Translations under genes and position numbers: made by a program
Assembly: GCA_024516035.1 (NCBI GenBank)
Contig: CM044955.1
Coordinates: 48,529,715 to 48,593,714, forward strand
Source: Bactericera cockerelli
Taxonomy: Eukaryota; Arthropoda; Insecta; Hemiptera; Triozidae
Length of the DNA stretch: 64,000 bases
Direction: 5' to 3'
Notes under the pieces: model-generated
Databases searched by the model: none
Told to the model about the DNA's origin: nothing
What the model saw: only the letters and a program-made list of their open reading frames with translations
Shown here: piece by piece, positions 1-13,700 of the stretch
Layout of the letters: every line of letters begins with the position of its first letter
Numbering within the stretch: the stretch's first letter is position 1

Positions 1-48
1 GTGAATTTTTTGGGGGGAGTGCTGCTTAAACCACCTGGTTGGGGGGGA
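1..48 (-). pseudogene. Unreadable copy of the 5' edge of dpn exon 4
   Basis: It matches 51721-51760, where dpn exon 4 begins, including the words gctgctt and cacctgg around the splice acceptor. Extra G and A runs destroy the reading frame. It is a degraded sequence copy and probably not a biological pseudogene. Confidence 0.6.
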
Positions 49-1029
49 AGGAGACATAAAACAATTTTGATTTATTTTAATGTTCTAATTTTTAAATGTT
101 TTTCATTTTTTGATTATTCTGGCAATGGGATAGATTTTTTTTTAAAAAATTTATTGCGCCAGTCAAAAGGAAAAACAAAAGGCGAAAGGATTATTACATA
201 ATTCCGGAATAATTGAGATTTCAACACATGAAGAGTATCTTTTCGATTTAACAATGCTAAAAAATTCCATCATTAAAAAATTTTTTTCAACCAAATATTA
301 ACGCTTGGAATTTTCAACAAAAAATATTGATCGAATTGTTCTTTTTCCCTTACGATAAACTCTTTTCCCCAGCCTTTTTAATCTTATAACATTTTTTTTT
401 TCGAAAAGAAAAAAAATCTAAATTTTATATTTATCTCTCATTTTTAAACTTTTTTTTAATTTTCCTTTTTATAATTTTAAACTTTTCCTGTTTCCTGTAG
501 GAAAAAAGCCCCCAAACCCATGGCATCCCCCACAGAAACAAAATTTTTAAGTAATTTTTGAATTTTCTGAAGAAATTTTGGGTTTTTCCCAAAAATGAAA
601 AAAAAATTTTTTTTGTTTTTGCCCGGGTTTGTTGGATTTAAAAGATTTTAAATTTTAACTTCCCCCCATTTTTTTTTTTAATTGGAGAATTTTGAAAATG
701 CAGATTTTGTGGTATTTTTGGCATAAAGTGACGATGACTTTTATTCCCGTCCTGACGTTGGGCAGATTTAAAAAATTTCTTGCCTTGCGAGAATTTTTGA
801 TTATTTCATTTTTTTTTCGTTGAACAACAATACACCCATTGCAAAATAATAAAAAAAAATTTTTCATCAAGAACCTACATAGTAAAATTCTCATTTTGTT
901 TATTCTGTTTAAAAAATGGGACTCAATTATTTTTGATAATACCCAAAAAAAAATTCATCAACGGCTAATCAGTACAATTTCCCCTTTTTTTTTTTACCCT
1001 TTTTTAAAAAAATAGTACCAATTAGGTAA

Positions 1030-1192
1030 CCCCCCCTTTGGGGGTTTCCCGATTTTTTTCGACGGACAGTCCCGGATTAACGTGAGACATCGGATGGAGG
1101 GACCCCGGGGATTTTGCGTGCTGACTTCTGCGGGGTTCCCCCGTCTTCCAGGAGTCAGCTTTTTCCCATTCAAGAGGGGGGGCTGAAACGAA
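1030..1192 (-). pseudogene. Unreadable copy of dpn exon 3 (helix 2 and Orange domain)
   Basis: The order of surviving words (ttcgacgg, cacagt-like, gtcagct, ggctgaaa) follows exon 3 at 52751-52945, but the exon is about 30 bases shorter here and filled with C, G and T runs. No helix 2 or Orange frame can be read. The flanks also match intron sequence on both sides. Confidence 0.65.
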
Positions 1193-3729
1193 AAAAACCT
1201 TTTTGATTTTTGATTTCAAAACCCACGTATTAAATCTTTAAAGGGGTTTCTCAAACCCTTTAAAATTTCATAGGTGGGTTTGGGGGGGTCCCAAATTTGA
1301 GGCCAAATTGGATTTAGATCAAATTATCAAAAAATAATTATAAAGTTACACTATTTAAAAAGCTTGTTTTTTCATCTTACATTAAATTAATATTTTTCTA
1401 AATTAACACCCTGCTTTGAAAAACTCCCCTGTTGGCGAAAAGGGATAGTTCTCATTGAAGTCGTTTTTTAAAAAACAAAGTAAAACGGCCCCAGTGTCGT
1501 ATTTAATAAAAGAAAGACGTCAAGTTTTTTAAGGATTAAAAAAGTTGAACCCCCTCAGGGGAATTCAACCAACACGCGCATATAGTTGATGGGAGGGTTT
1601 TGCTTTTCTTTGTTGTAAATTCATTTAAAAAAAAATTTTAGCTCAAAGTTCACTCAGAAACAAAAATCCGCAAGGAAACCGAATTTTTTCGAGCCCCTTT
1701 TTGAGGGAAAGGAAAACCCCACTCTTTTTTTTTTTTTTTTTAAAAATTTTTTCCCGGTCCAAACCCCGGGTTTTTTTTCTTTTAAATTTTTCGGGGTTTT
1801 ATGTGCCCCAAGGGAATGTCTCATTTTTTTGACCTTACACCTAGCCCAAAATGAATATGAGCTTATTTTTGGCCATTATTCCTTTTAATGAGTCCTTGAT
1901 GGTGGGAAACTTTAATCGTAGAATGGCAAGACCTTCTTTTAGTCAGTTTTTTATGTGGTACATACTCGTAGATTGACATCGTTCCTTCATTTTACTTTTT
2001 AATGTACACGCTCGTCATTTTTTTTTCGGAGATGATGGCCCCCTGGGGGGGAACAATGGGGAAACTCTTATTATGTGGCGGTGGTTGCCCTAGGCTTTGA
2101 CAATGGGCCCGGGGTTTGGGACCCCAGCGGGGAGGTTTTTTTTGTTGTTTTGGTGTTCGGGTCCACTTTCGTGAGGCAAAATAAAAAGCGCTTTGTGGAA
2201 GCAGCACCATGGCAGAATATGGGAAAAAAAAATAATAAAAGATTTTAAAATTTAAAGGGGAAGCCATGATTTGCGCTCCCAAAAAATTGTACATAAAACA
2301 AAAGAAAAACATTTTTATTTTTATTTATTTTTTTTAATCGTGTACCCGCAACTTTTGGGAAAACTTCCCATTTTCGCCCACCTTGAAAATCGAATATTTT
2401 GCTTTTTTTTCCCAACTCCTACAAAAATTTGGGCCCGGATGGCACCTTTCGAAGCAGCTACAAAATTTGGTAGCCTCACTGCACATTGCCTTTTTGCAGA
2501 GTTTTTTTCCGGTTTTAAAGGGTTTTTAAATCGGCTTTTTAAAAAATTTTAGTTTTTTTGGTACTAATAAAACTAAAATTTGCCTTTTAAATTTTTTTTA
2601 ACTTAGGTCTATCGTAAATTTAGTTTTTTAGGTCCTATTTTTGTGCATAAATATAAGTTAAAATTTTTAGATTTTAAAACATAATTTAATGCCGGGGAGA
2701 TTAAATTTAAAAAGGTTTTCGAATAATAAATACTGCTAATTTGGGAAATTGGTATAATGGGTTTTTATTTAAATATAAAAACCTTTTTTAATTAAGATGG
2801 TACAACTTAAGCTTGCTAATTTATTAAAATAGCATTTCTTTCAAAAATTTTACAGAATTTTATAGATATTTGATTATAATATTCAAAATAAATCTATATA
2901 TCTCTATTCTCTATCAAAAAACCCTCTTAGATCCATAATAGACACCCTTAGTGTAAGGTTTCCCGAGCTTGTAAGTCGTGGGAATTTCCCGTGGTTAGGT
3001 GCGATACTTTGTCAGCCTTTGTGGTCAACCCTTCACGATTCTGAGCCACTTTTTTCCCAGGCTGGGGAAATTAAATTTTACATAAAAAAACAATTTAATG
3101 ATCCAAGTTAGGGCTCTTTTTGATAGAGGGGTGCCCCTTTGGGGATTGTGGAAGTATGTTCCCCTTGTGGGGAAAAGTGAAAAATCTCCCTTTAGTAGGG
3201 TCAACACGATCGTAAGGTGGGTTTTCCTTAAACTTACAAAAAAAACCAATTTTAAATATTATTCCCAAAAGATTTCTTGAAGAAATATTGTATTTATAGA
3301 AGTATTAAAAATAACAAACCATTTTTGTAAAAAAAAAAATTTTATTTGCCCCGTTTTCAATTTTTTTTTTTTTATATTTTTGGAAGTTAAAACCCTCAGG
3401 GTTTATGTGTTGATTTTGGTTGTTAAATAACCTTCCAGAAACATTCGAACTTTTTTAAAATAAAAATTTGTTAGGGGTTTTGTTTTCAAGTGTTTAGTAA
3501 AAAAAATTAAAATTGAAAAACCCCATACCAGTAAACAAACCCCTTTTTTTCTTTTCCACTTTTTTAAATTATTTCCGAGTAATTTTAATTTAAAAAAAAA
3601 TCGGAAATTTTGTGTTTGTTTTAAACAAATTTGCGACAGTTTTATTCCCAACCACTAAAACGTTATTGTCAATTTTGTATATTATTGTTCTATTATTTGT
3701 AAAGTTCAGGGATTTTTATCAACCTTCCT

Positions 3730-3809
3730 TTTTTCAGGCTTCCAAAATCAAAGCGGCCCTTTGAGACAATTGTTGCCCCCGTTTTTCTCTTTCCATATGG
3801 GTTTGTGCT
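3730..3809 (-). pseudogene. Unreadable copy of dpn exon 2 (basic region and helix 1)
   Basis: The words ggcttccaaaatcaaag, ttgagacaa, tgttg and gggtttgt match 55701-55796 in order, followed by ctctgaaa and then agggtcgag as in the clean copy. Several bases are missing and the frame is broken. Confidence 0.7.
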
Positions 3810-3914
3810 CTGAAATATAGGGTCGAGAAAAAAAAAAAATTAAAAATCCCCAAAATTTTTGCAAAACAGTACAAATTGGGGCCCAATAAAAATTTTTAAA
3901 ATTTATATCAAGGA

Positions 3915-4095
3915 AAATTTCCCCTGGCGGTGAGTTAGCCGCTGCATTCCCGCATGGACCGGGTTCGAATCCGGGGAGCAGGTTTTTTTCTCCCTTGTAC
4001 TTGGATTTTCGGGCCCCCTACCTGTGGGGAAAAATGGTAGTTACTTGTTGGTAACACCCATTGGGGTTTACAAGAAAAAAAAATGAATTAATAAA
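3915..4095 (+). repeat. tRNA-headed SINE (family C), degraded copy
   Basis: This is the low-fidelity counterpart of the element at 55913-56095. The B-box-like gggttcgaatcc and the bodies gtacttgga and gtagttacttg are still legible. Confidence 0.6.
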
Positions 4096-4344
4096 AAATT
4101 TTCCCGAAATGTGAAGGGGCTCTTAGTAATCCGCGCTCCCCAAAAAAATTGTAAAATTGGGTAATTTCGTTGAATTAAGCGTAAAATTACCTATCTTTAT
4201 TGTAAAAAATTTATAGGCCCACACAAAGAAATATATTTTTTCCATCTTTCTTTTTTTAAAGGTAAATCCCCCCGGCCGCTTTTGCTTCTTAAGGGTCTTT
4301 ACTTTACCCTGCCTTCCAAAAACGGAAAAACTCGTTGGATTTTC

Positions 4345-4417
4345 ACTCCGGGGGGGATTTGAACCCGCAACTCCAGGTCAGAAAACCAATGCCTTAACCA
4401 CTGAGCCACGGGGGGCC
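4345..4417 (-). repeat. tRNA-headed SINE (family E) head, degraded copy
   Basis: It corresponds to 56386-56461. The minus strand keeps a D-arm-like tggttaaggc word and a B box-like gggttcaaat word. Error-rich, so structure cannot be folded. Confidence 0.55.
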
Positions 4418-5159
4418 CAATTTTAATAAGAAACCAGAAATGTTTTTTGGATAGCAATGACCCTACCTAATATTTCATTTCTATTCCTTCTTTTTTTTTT
4501 TATTTACAAGGGATTTAAACAATCAAGTCCTTTTTTTTTTATTTTTAAAAGTCTATTTCTTATTTTATATCTAATAATTTTCTATTGATAGAAAAGTGCT
4601 AAAAATAAATTGGAATGATGATAAAAGCCAGCTCCCCCCTCGCGTCGATGGCCGAGGGTCGCATTTTTTATTCTGTCACTGAATTAAGAAATTTCCCGCG
4701 GGTTAGGATTTGGAGGGATGACACTAAAATTTAAAATTCGGTTTTAAATTTAAAAGCCCCGTGATTTGGTTTTAGTTGGCAATTTGGATAGTAAATTGTG
4801 TAGAGTTTGTGTTATTATTATTTTTTGACCTGGTTGCAGGATTTTTGGGAAAACCCCTTAAAATTTGAACTGCGCCCTAATTTGACTATTGTGCCATTTG
4901 ATTTACTATTTGCTTTTAAGGTTTATTGAGATAGGTATCAGGAGGGGGTTTTACCCCCCCATTCGTTGGGAAACGTACAAGCTACAACATTTCCTACCAG
5001 ACTGGGTGGGCCCCGGAATCCCGCCCTCACCCGTTTGAAGGGAACGAATTTTCTGTTGTTGGAATCGAAGCAAAAAACCCGAAAGTCCAATTTCCCCAAC
5101 CAGGTTAGGATTTTTTAAACTCTGCTAATTAAAAGGGAAAAATTAAATTTATTACGCAA

Positions 5160-5660
5160 TGGAATTCCCGATTGGGGAAAGGAAAGATGGATTTGGGGAA
5201 AAAAGAAAGGGAGGGAGGGGATGAGGAGAAAAAAACAAAAAAACGAGCAAAAAAAAAAAGACAGAGAGAGAGGGAAAATAAATTGAGGATGGAAATCAAA
5301 AAACCTTTGGTTTTTATAAATCTCCCTGCATCGGGAGGAAAGAGAGAGGAGAGAGAGAGGAGAAAAGAGGAATAGGGGGGAAGGTACGAGGGAAAAAGGG
5401 GGGAGAGGGAAAGGAATGAGAGAGGGAGAGAGAAAGGAGAGGGGCAGAAGGAGAGGAGGGAAACATAACATTGCCTTAAATCCAAAAAACCTTTTTTTGG
5501 GTTTTAACCTCTATGTCCCGGGAATGAGGAGAGGAGAGGAAAGAGAGGAGAGGGGGAAATATTGGGGGGGGAGAGAGGAATTTTGGGCAAAAAAGGGAGG
5601 GGGAAAATGGGGGGGTAAAAGGAGGAGAGGGGGGAAATGAGGGATGGGGGGGTAAAAAGA
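5160..5660. repeat. GA-rich tract in the degraded dpn intron 1, shorter allele
   Basis: It matches 57405-58220 but is roughly 300 bases shorter. The two flanking duplicate blocks (near 5285-5340 and 5465-5530, matching 57535-57598 and 58003-58076) are about 185 bases apart here instead of about 485. Long Ser/Leu- or Glu/Arg-rich open frames in it are low-complexity artefacts. Confidence 0.6.
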
Positions 5661-6149
5661 GGGAAAAAAAAAAGTAGATTGAAAAATGATTAGTATTGTT
5701 GCTTGATTCAAAGATCCCCTCTAGGGGGCGTCTCAAGTACAACTAAAGTTATATAGATAGAGGGAGAAGAGACGTACAATCCCTTTAAAACAAAAAATTT
5801 TTTAAAGCTTGTTTTTTTCTCAAACAAAAATTTTTTTTAAAAACAAAACGTCAAAAAAACTTAAAAAAAGGAAATAACGAAAGTTGTTTTAACTTTGCTT
5901 TTAGAAAGAAAGGAAAACAATAAAAATTCGGGGAACGGTAGAAATGAAGAGGATGTCCCCATTTTGAAGTGCAAATTTCCCTTTTTCCTTTTCCGAACCC
6001 AATCAAAAAAACCTTTTTTAAAAAAGAAAAACTTGGAAAAATTTCCCCGGGGAAAATGGGTTCATGGGGGAAGCCCAAAAAAATTTTTTTTTCAAACCCC
6101 CCTTTTACCTTCTTCGGTGCCAACTTCCATTCCTTTTTTCTACTTTGGG

Positions 6150-6490
6150 ATTTCAGAATAAACAAGGCGATAAGTTTTACCACTCGATTTTAGCAAGGGT
6201 CAATTTTTACGGTAAACAAGGCAAGGGTTTGCCTAGATTTTTGCCATCACAATTTTTAAAGAATAAACAGGCCAGGGTTGACCCTTTTGGAAAATTTCAT
6301 TTTGCCGTCAAACAAATTTTTACAGAATAAAAGGGCCCATGGTTGACCTTGCCTTTTTTTTTGCACCCCAAAAAACAGGCCGTTGGTTGACCAGATCGAT
6401 TTTATAAAATCAACCCTTTTTAAGAATAAAAAAGGAGGGGTTACTTTGCTCAATTTTATGCATGTCAACATTTTTACAGAATAAACAAAG
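6150..6490. repeat. 60-bp tandem array, degraded copy
   Basis: About seven imperfect units containing cagaataaac, ggttgacc and cgattttat, in the same order as the array at 58771-59180, including the one internally shortened unit near 6360-6380. Confidence 0.6.
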
Positions 6491-8734
6491 GGGATTTTGG
6501 GAACCCCCCGTTCATTTTATTTAAAAGTGACATTTTTTTTTTGAAACCCAATGTTAAAGTTTTTTAATTCGGATATCCAAAGTTAGAGAAAAGTAAAATT
6601 TTCTTCTATTTGATGGAAAAATTTTCACTTGATGAGATTTTCTTTTTGTATCAGGGGCGAATTTATTTATGAACCGGTACTTTATACAAAAAAATCCCAT
6701 GTCAAAAAAACGGTGGCCCCTCAATAATTCGTCCCCAAAATTTTTATAGTAGAAGCAAACTAAAATCCCAAAATGAGAATAGAAAATCCCCATATTTTTT
6801 CTCTTTAAAATTTTTTTCAAAGAAAATGATTCCCTTTTTAAATAACAATGCTGGCAACATTCCAAAAATAATAAAAGAAGTAATTTCAGGAGGCCAATAA
6901 ACAAAGTTTACAAAAAAGACAGAGGTTTGAACCCCCAAAAAAAAACCCCCCCAAGGGGTTTGTATTTACGGAAAAACCCTAGACAATAAGAACAAAATAC
7001 ATATTCGTAATTGCTATTACCATTGGTAATTTAAAATGTTAGCTTTTTAACTTTGTCCATCCTTTGGGGAACCCGGACTGTCACATTCCCCGAATCCAAG
7101 AAATGGGGAAAAGGAAATTTTATAAAACAGAACTTGCATGAAAAGAAAAAATTTTCGAGCAAAAAAAGCAAGCTTTTTGTAGGAGAAGGGAGTATCGGAT
7201 TTCGATACAATTTTTCTACGGCGGGAACGTCAGGGACCCCAAAAAGGGAAGAATTTTTCTTTGGGAAAAAAAAGAAATCCAATAGGAAAAAAAAAAATTT
7301 TAAATATTAAAACCACGAGTGACCCCTTGAGCAATTTTATGTTTTTAAAACATGTATGCCATAAAATTTTTAAACCCCGTATTTCATACACTATTAAGTA
7401 TTTAAATTAAATTTACCTTTCGCAATCACTTTTAATTCCCAAAGATTACACCCTGCTCCCCATTTTTCCCTTATATGGGCACTTAAAAAAAAAAATTTTT
7501 CCAAAAAAATAAACTATAAAGGGTAATTTCCCAAAAAGGGCATGGTTAACTTTAATTAATTTTTTTTTAAAAATAAATGAATATAAGTATAAAATTGACT
7601 GTATTTGAAAATTTTTACCTTAAAAGGGCAAATTTTCCCCAAAAAAAAACGTTTTTAAATTTAAAAAAAACCCTTTAAAGAAAAAAAGTATAAGAACTTC
7701 ATTAAATTTTTGAATCGGTACTTAAATTTTTTAAATTCAAGGAAAAAAAATGAAAATTCAAAAAGCTTTTTCCCAATTCACTGAGCCCCTTCCCGCGGCT
7801 TCGAGTTTTTAAAAAAAGCCCCCCTTTTTTGGTGCAGATAGAAAAACCCAAGGGGCCACATTTGAATCGTTTTTTTTTTTTCATATAACTTTTTTTTTTT
7901 TTAATTACCAAAAAATTTTTAAAAGTTTTAAAAAAAAACACTCAATTTATCCCTTTTTTTTAAAAAAAAATTTATTTTAAATTTTAAACGTAAGTTTAAT
8001 AAATTATAAAGTTTCATAAAATGATAAAAAATTCGTCTAAAAATTAAAAAAAAAATTTTTTTAAAAAGCAAAAAAAAAAATTTTTTTTAAAAAACTTTTT
8101 AAAACCCCTTTAAAAAAAAAAAAATTGGTCATGGTCGTTTTTTTAATAAATTTATTAAGGGGTTCTAAAGTTTACTAAAATTTATAAATTATTAAAAAAT
8201 TTTAAAAAAATTCAAAAAATTGCAGGTTGAAACAAAAAATGCCGAAAAAAGTCCCAGTTTTAAAAAAAAAAATACCCGTAAAAAATAAAATGAAAAAATA
8301 ACAGTAAAAAAAATACGCTGAAGACAGTCGCAGTGATTTTATTTTGGAAAAAAATGGGGGTGGGGATTTTTTAAAGAATTGAGGGGAAAAGGAATGAAAA
8401 AATAAACAGTAGGTCCCCAAACACATGTTGAGGGGATATTGTGAAAAAAAGATTTTATTATTTTAGGGGGACGAAATTGGCAAAGCTCGGCAGTGTTGGG
8501 CCCCTAATAACCCATTTTTAAAAAATAAAAACACTTATTAAAAAAAGGAATTTTAAAAACTTGAAAAAAAAAAAAACAACAAAAATACATTACCAGTTAC
8601 TTATTATTAAAAAAAAAAAAAAAACAAAAAGTACCATTTACAAAAAAATTTTTAAATTTTTTTTTTATTTTTTATAAAATTATTATACAAATTTTTTAGG
8701 TTTTTCTATCAACAAAAGGAAGTGCTTTTTATTT

Positions 8735-8900
8735 CAAAATTAGTGGATTTGGCTTTTCATTTAAAATTAGGGAAATGCCTTTCTTTTTCTATTAGGGATT
8801 ATTTCTTTTTTTATTTCAAAACTAGTGAATGTCCTTTTTTTTTTTCCAAAAGTTAATTGCTTTTTTTTACTTCAAAAAAAGTGAATTTGCCCTTTTCCCC
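8735..8900. repeat. 30-bp minisatellite, degraded copy
   Basis: Repeated aaaattagtggat/gccttt words match the array at 61716-61925 in position and sequence type. Confidence 0.55.
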
Positions 8901-8944
8901 AAATTTTAACTGATGCAATTTTTTTTCTACTCTAATCTTCTTTA

Positions 8945-9425
8945 AAGATAAAAAAAACCTTTTCCCCCCCTGGGAAACGAACCCCGGGACCCTGGTACAA
9001 TGCCCAGCGCGCTAACTATCTGCCCGGGAATGATTGACCCGCATTGAAAGCGAGTTAAATTTTTGTTTAAAAAAAAGTCTAGATCTGAACCATTTCGCAT
9101 TTTCTTTCTTTCAAGGAAAAACCCAAGACCAAATTTCGTATTGTGCGCAACAATATTTTTTCCCTTCTTACAAATTTAAAAATTGCCCTGTGCGAGACAC
9201 CCTTTTTCCTTTTGGGTTGCAAAATTTGAAAACGAAAAAAGAATTAGGTAAAAATTCGAAAAACCTAATTCGAAAAGTTTAGGCTTTCTTTAAATTCGAT
9301 ATTTGTTAATATTGTTAATAATTCGTTACTAAATCGTTTTTCATAATAGTTCATAATATCGTTAAATAATTTTGTTACATAATTTCGTCACTAATTTTTG
9401 GGTTTTGTGCAAACAAAGAATGAAA
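8945..9425 (-). mobile_element. Allele-specific insertion of about 480 bp, possibly SINE-headed
   Basis: The clean copy passes directly from the minisatellite flank (about 61975) to agcattccttataa (61990). Here about 480 extra bases intervene before agcattttattacc at 9435. The left end on the minus strand has a tRNA-like stretch (tagttagcgcgctgggcat, then a ggggttcg B-box-like word), so the insert may be a tRNA-derived SINE or composite. The AT-rich interior is not recognised. The boundaries are approximate because of the error rate. Confidence 0.45.
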
Positions 9426-10769
9426 ATGCAAAATAGCATTTTATTACCCACTTTTAACATTAAGTTTAGCTTCTTCTGATTGTCGTTTTCGATCTGAAAA
9501 TATGTTGTTTTGTAGTCGATTTCATCTTACCCCAAAAATCGTTTTGAAATAAGTAGATTTCAATCTACCAATCCAAAAAAATTAAAAAAAAAGAAAAAAA
9601 TTTGTAAAAGTTTATTAAAATTTTTTTTTATTTGTTGGAAAATTACACCCCTCCCGTGAGAAACATATGTAAAAACTTAAAATTTCCCCCTAGTCCCAAA
9701 TCTGCGTCAAGAAAACCCCCGGGTTCCCCAAAAAACCCCCTTTCAGAATAATAAGGTAGAAGAGGATCAAGTAGCGTGGAACCCGGATGGCTCCACGGCC
9801 CGGGCCCTGGGCTCACCCGGGAACCCCCTTTTCTTTTTTGGCGGTTTTCTTTGACTTTGTAACGAAAAAGTACACAATTTTAAATGTTGAGGTTTTATTT
9901 AAAAAATTTGGGGATTTTAAAATTTTAAATTTTTTTTCATTGGGATTTTTTTTTTCGACCCCGTGTGTATGGAATATTGTTTAGGTTTTTGGCAGAATAA
10001 AATTAAACAAAAAAATTTATTTGGGAGAAATCACGATTTCTTAGGAAAACCCACACATTACTTTAACGACCCCTTTTAAAAGACCCCGACCATTTGTCAA
10101 GACTCAAAAAGCTTAAAAAAAAAAACAAAAACAAATTTTGGTTCCCCCCCTTAAAGCGGTCTAATTTATCAATCGCTTTAAATTTTTAGAATGACTAGCA
10201 TTTTGGGTATGTATAATTTAAATATTTTTTTCTTCTCTTTTTTTTGTGAATTGGGGGATGTGTAGTTTTAACCCTTTTTCTTTTGATACTATTCGATTTG
10301 TTAGTTGTAATTTGGTTTTTAATGTTAAATTTTATGGAAGACAAAAGAACGGAAGTAAAGATGTTTGAGATTTTAAAGGGGGGTCCAAAAAAAAATTTTT
10401 TTCACCCCTTTTCTGTTACTTTTGTTTTTAAAAGACTTTTTAAACTTTGGGTAAAGAGTAAATTGGCTTGTCTTCAAACCGTTTTTTAATTCCCAATGTT
10501 CCCCCCATTATTTAAAATTTTATTTATTCTAAAAGTTATTTGATAGTTAGTTCCTTAAAACCCAAAAACTTTAGATTTTTTTTACTCTTTTTCAAGAGAC
10601 TTTTTAATTTTATTTGGTGAAGAGAGTAAAATTTGGGTCTTGTTTTGGAACTTTTTTTGGTACCTGTCCTGGTTTCTTTTCTTTTCTTTTCCCCCCTTCT
10701 TCATTCCAAAAGGGAATCCCCCGGGGACCTTTTCTTTTTTATAGCAGCTACAAAAATCCGGCCTTTTCT

Positions 10770-13700
10770 TTTTGAATTATGAGGGTCAAGAAACGTATTT
10801 TTTTTTTTTAAATTTTTTGATTTATTTTTAAATTTTCCTCCAAACCCCAAAAGATTTTTTGGGAGATTACCCGAACCTTGGGATTTTAGTGCAACAAAAT
10901 GTAGTTTTTGAATTTCTATTTAATTTATTTGACATACTTCCCAGGTTTAATTTTTTTGGGTTTTTTTTTTTTAATTTTTTTTGTCATATATTCATTTTTG
11001 TCAATCGCCCAATAAAAAAAACCCCAAAACGAATAAGCTTAAACGGTTTTAAAACTTTAAAAAAAAAAATGAATATTCCCACCGATTTTTTTGTGGATTT
11101 AATTTTAAAACAACATTTTGGTGTTATTACTATACCAACATACAAAAGCTCAAACCCCAGGGGTTCCCCCTAAATTTACTTGCTGGCTACAAACTTTAGA
11201 GACACAAAACAAAATATTTGGTCCCCAAAACCTTGCCCTTTAAATTTTTTATGTTAGGTATCCTTCTATTTAACAGTAAAGGGGTTTTTAGAGCTTTCAA
11301 AAATGTCCTTTTTTTCCAAAATCCTCAATTAAAAATTTGGCAAAACCCTCAAAAGTTCCCCGGGTTGCCTCTGTAAAGTTTTTGCTTGATAAATTTTTTT
11401 GCAAATTTTTTAAATGAATTTCATTAATATTCAAGGAATTTTTTTTAAAACCCCTTTAGCTCAAAAAGGGGTAGTGGATTTAAAATAATAAATTTAAAAT
11501 ACAATGGCGTGAAATTTTAAAATTTAAAAAAACAAATTTTTAAGAATTTTTTAATCTTTTCCCCCGTCAATTTTTGTAAATTTTTTTTTTAAACAACACT
11601 TTTAAAATCCGGTTTTAAGCCCAAATTACTTTGTTTTTTAAAATTTTTTCCTTTGACTAGCAGAAAGGGATGATTTTTGAAAAAAAATCCATAGGTTAAA
11701 AGGGAGTTTATAACCTTTTTTAAAAAAAATTCAAAAAATAAATTTTTTCTACTAATGAAGAAGCCCAAAATGACGAAAATTTATGTTAGAACAAAAAAAC
11801 CCAAAATTTTCACCCCCTTATCAATAAAATTGAATTTTAACTCCCGAGGGACTTATCAAAAATTTTTAAAGTGTATTACAAACAAATTTTTTAAAAAAGG
11901 TTAAAAACCCCCTCCTTTTTAAGCTTCCCGTTATTCGTTTGGGGTTTTAGAAGTTATTTTTCAAATTTTTGGGTTTTTTCCTCGAATTATCCACCTTAAA
12001 TTCAAAATTTAGAAGAATTTAAAACTTTAATTAGGCAAGGTTTTAGAGGACAAGAAAGGCTAAAGTATAGAGGGGGCAAACGGGCATTTGTACCCAACCC
12101 TGTTTAAAACCCTTTTAAGTTTTTATAGCGATTTTGGGTCTGTTGAGGGGTTTAATTTTAATCCCCTTTGATTATTTTGCGGACCGGGTTTTGGTCCCCG
12201 TAATATTTTAGAGCGGGGGTGAAGGTTTAGTACCAGACCCAAGGGGGGACTTTTTTGTCCAATTTTGGGGCGTTTTTATTTCCCAAATTAGAATCGCACA
12301 AAATCCCCCCAAAGCACAAAGGATAGCCCCGAAATGCCAAAATCACCTGTTTTTAAATTTGCATGGTTAAAAAAAATGTCAACTTATTAAAAAATTTTGT
12401 TCATCGATTGAAAAAATCTTTGAGAATAAGAACAATGTATTTCAAAAATACCCCGCACCAGAAAACGCAAGGAAACCAAAAACCACCAATTAGATTTTAT
12501 TTTTAGCATCAAAAATTTTTAAAAAATTTTATATTATTTTTTCTTAAAGGGACAATTGGTGCTCCCCCCTTTTTTTTTTCATTTTTTGAACAATTTTACC
12601 CAAAAAATTTTTTTTTTCATTATTTTTCATTTATTTTCTTTCCCCCTTTTGTTAAACTATTTTTCTTTCAAAGGCGCACTTTCCCTACGTCCCCCCCAAA
12701 CCCCCCCCCCCCCCCCCTTTTGAGCCGCCCCCTTCTCCCTGGGAAACATTTGATAATTTCTTTCAAGGGGGAAAAGAATTTTCAGGTATTGCTTGATCAA
12801 AAAAAGAAGGGGTTCATATCGATGGTGATCGAAGTTTTAAATCCCTTTTTAAAAATAGGAAAAAAGGAAAAAAGCAATTTGAATCTATATTTAATGCTTT
12901 AGTATTTTTCTTGAGATTATTTGATTATAATTATATTGATTGTTAAAAATTTAAAAGGGAAATTAAAAAAAGTTAATTAAAAAAGGGTACAATTTTAAAC
13001 TAAAATTCCCAAAGTGGACTTTAGAATAGACCCTTATTTCATTCCTCAATTAGTCAATAGTGAATAATTAGTATGTATGGTATTTATGTACCACTTTTAA
13101 CAGTAAAAAAATTTTTTTATCAATGAATTTTGAAAAACCAACTATTATGTAAAAATATTCCCTTTTCTTTTTTCCCCCAAGGCCACCCTATATTTTTTTA
13201 AGAGGTTTTTTGGGAAACCCCCTGTCTGAACAGAATTTTTACCGAGGAATTTGACCTTTCAGACAAATAAAATTTATTTTATTTAAACAACAAACTAATT
13301 ATCAAAGTGGTAGATAAAGGAACACCCGGCGGACCCAGTGCTCTATCAATTTAAAATTACTGTGAGTAATGTAAATTCTTCTGAAGAGGTAAATTTTTTA
13401 ATTTTTTCACCCATTGTATTTTTTAATGTCATTTTTCTGTCCACCCTCAATTATTTTTTTTTTCTTTCAATTGTCTAATCATATTTTTATAATTTCCCTA
13501 TTCATCATGGGCTTTGTTCTTCTTTCTCAAAATGAGTTTCTCCCCTTATAATAAGTGTTTTTTTTTGGAACAATTTTTGTAAAAAAAAAATGAATTGGAG
13601 GTATCTTTTATTTAATTTATTTACGGATTTTTTTTTTGCTGAGTTCGGGGGTTTGGGAAGACCCCTAGATAAAAAATTTCATATCTTTAATTATGAATCA

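Noticed and set aside
5115..5742. Overlapping Ser/Leu/Pro-rich or Glu/Arg-rich frames of about 60-120 codons
   Set aside because: They are translations of an error-laden GA/CT tract and have no complexity beyond the repeat.
9787..11173. Short frames with hydrophobic stretches in the degraded copy
   Set aside because: They depend on T-run errors; the clean counterparts do not keep them open.
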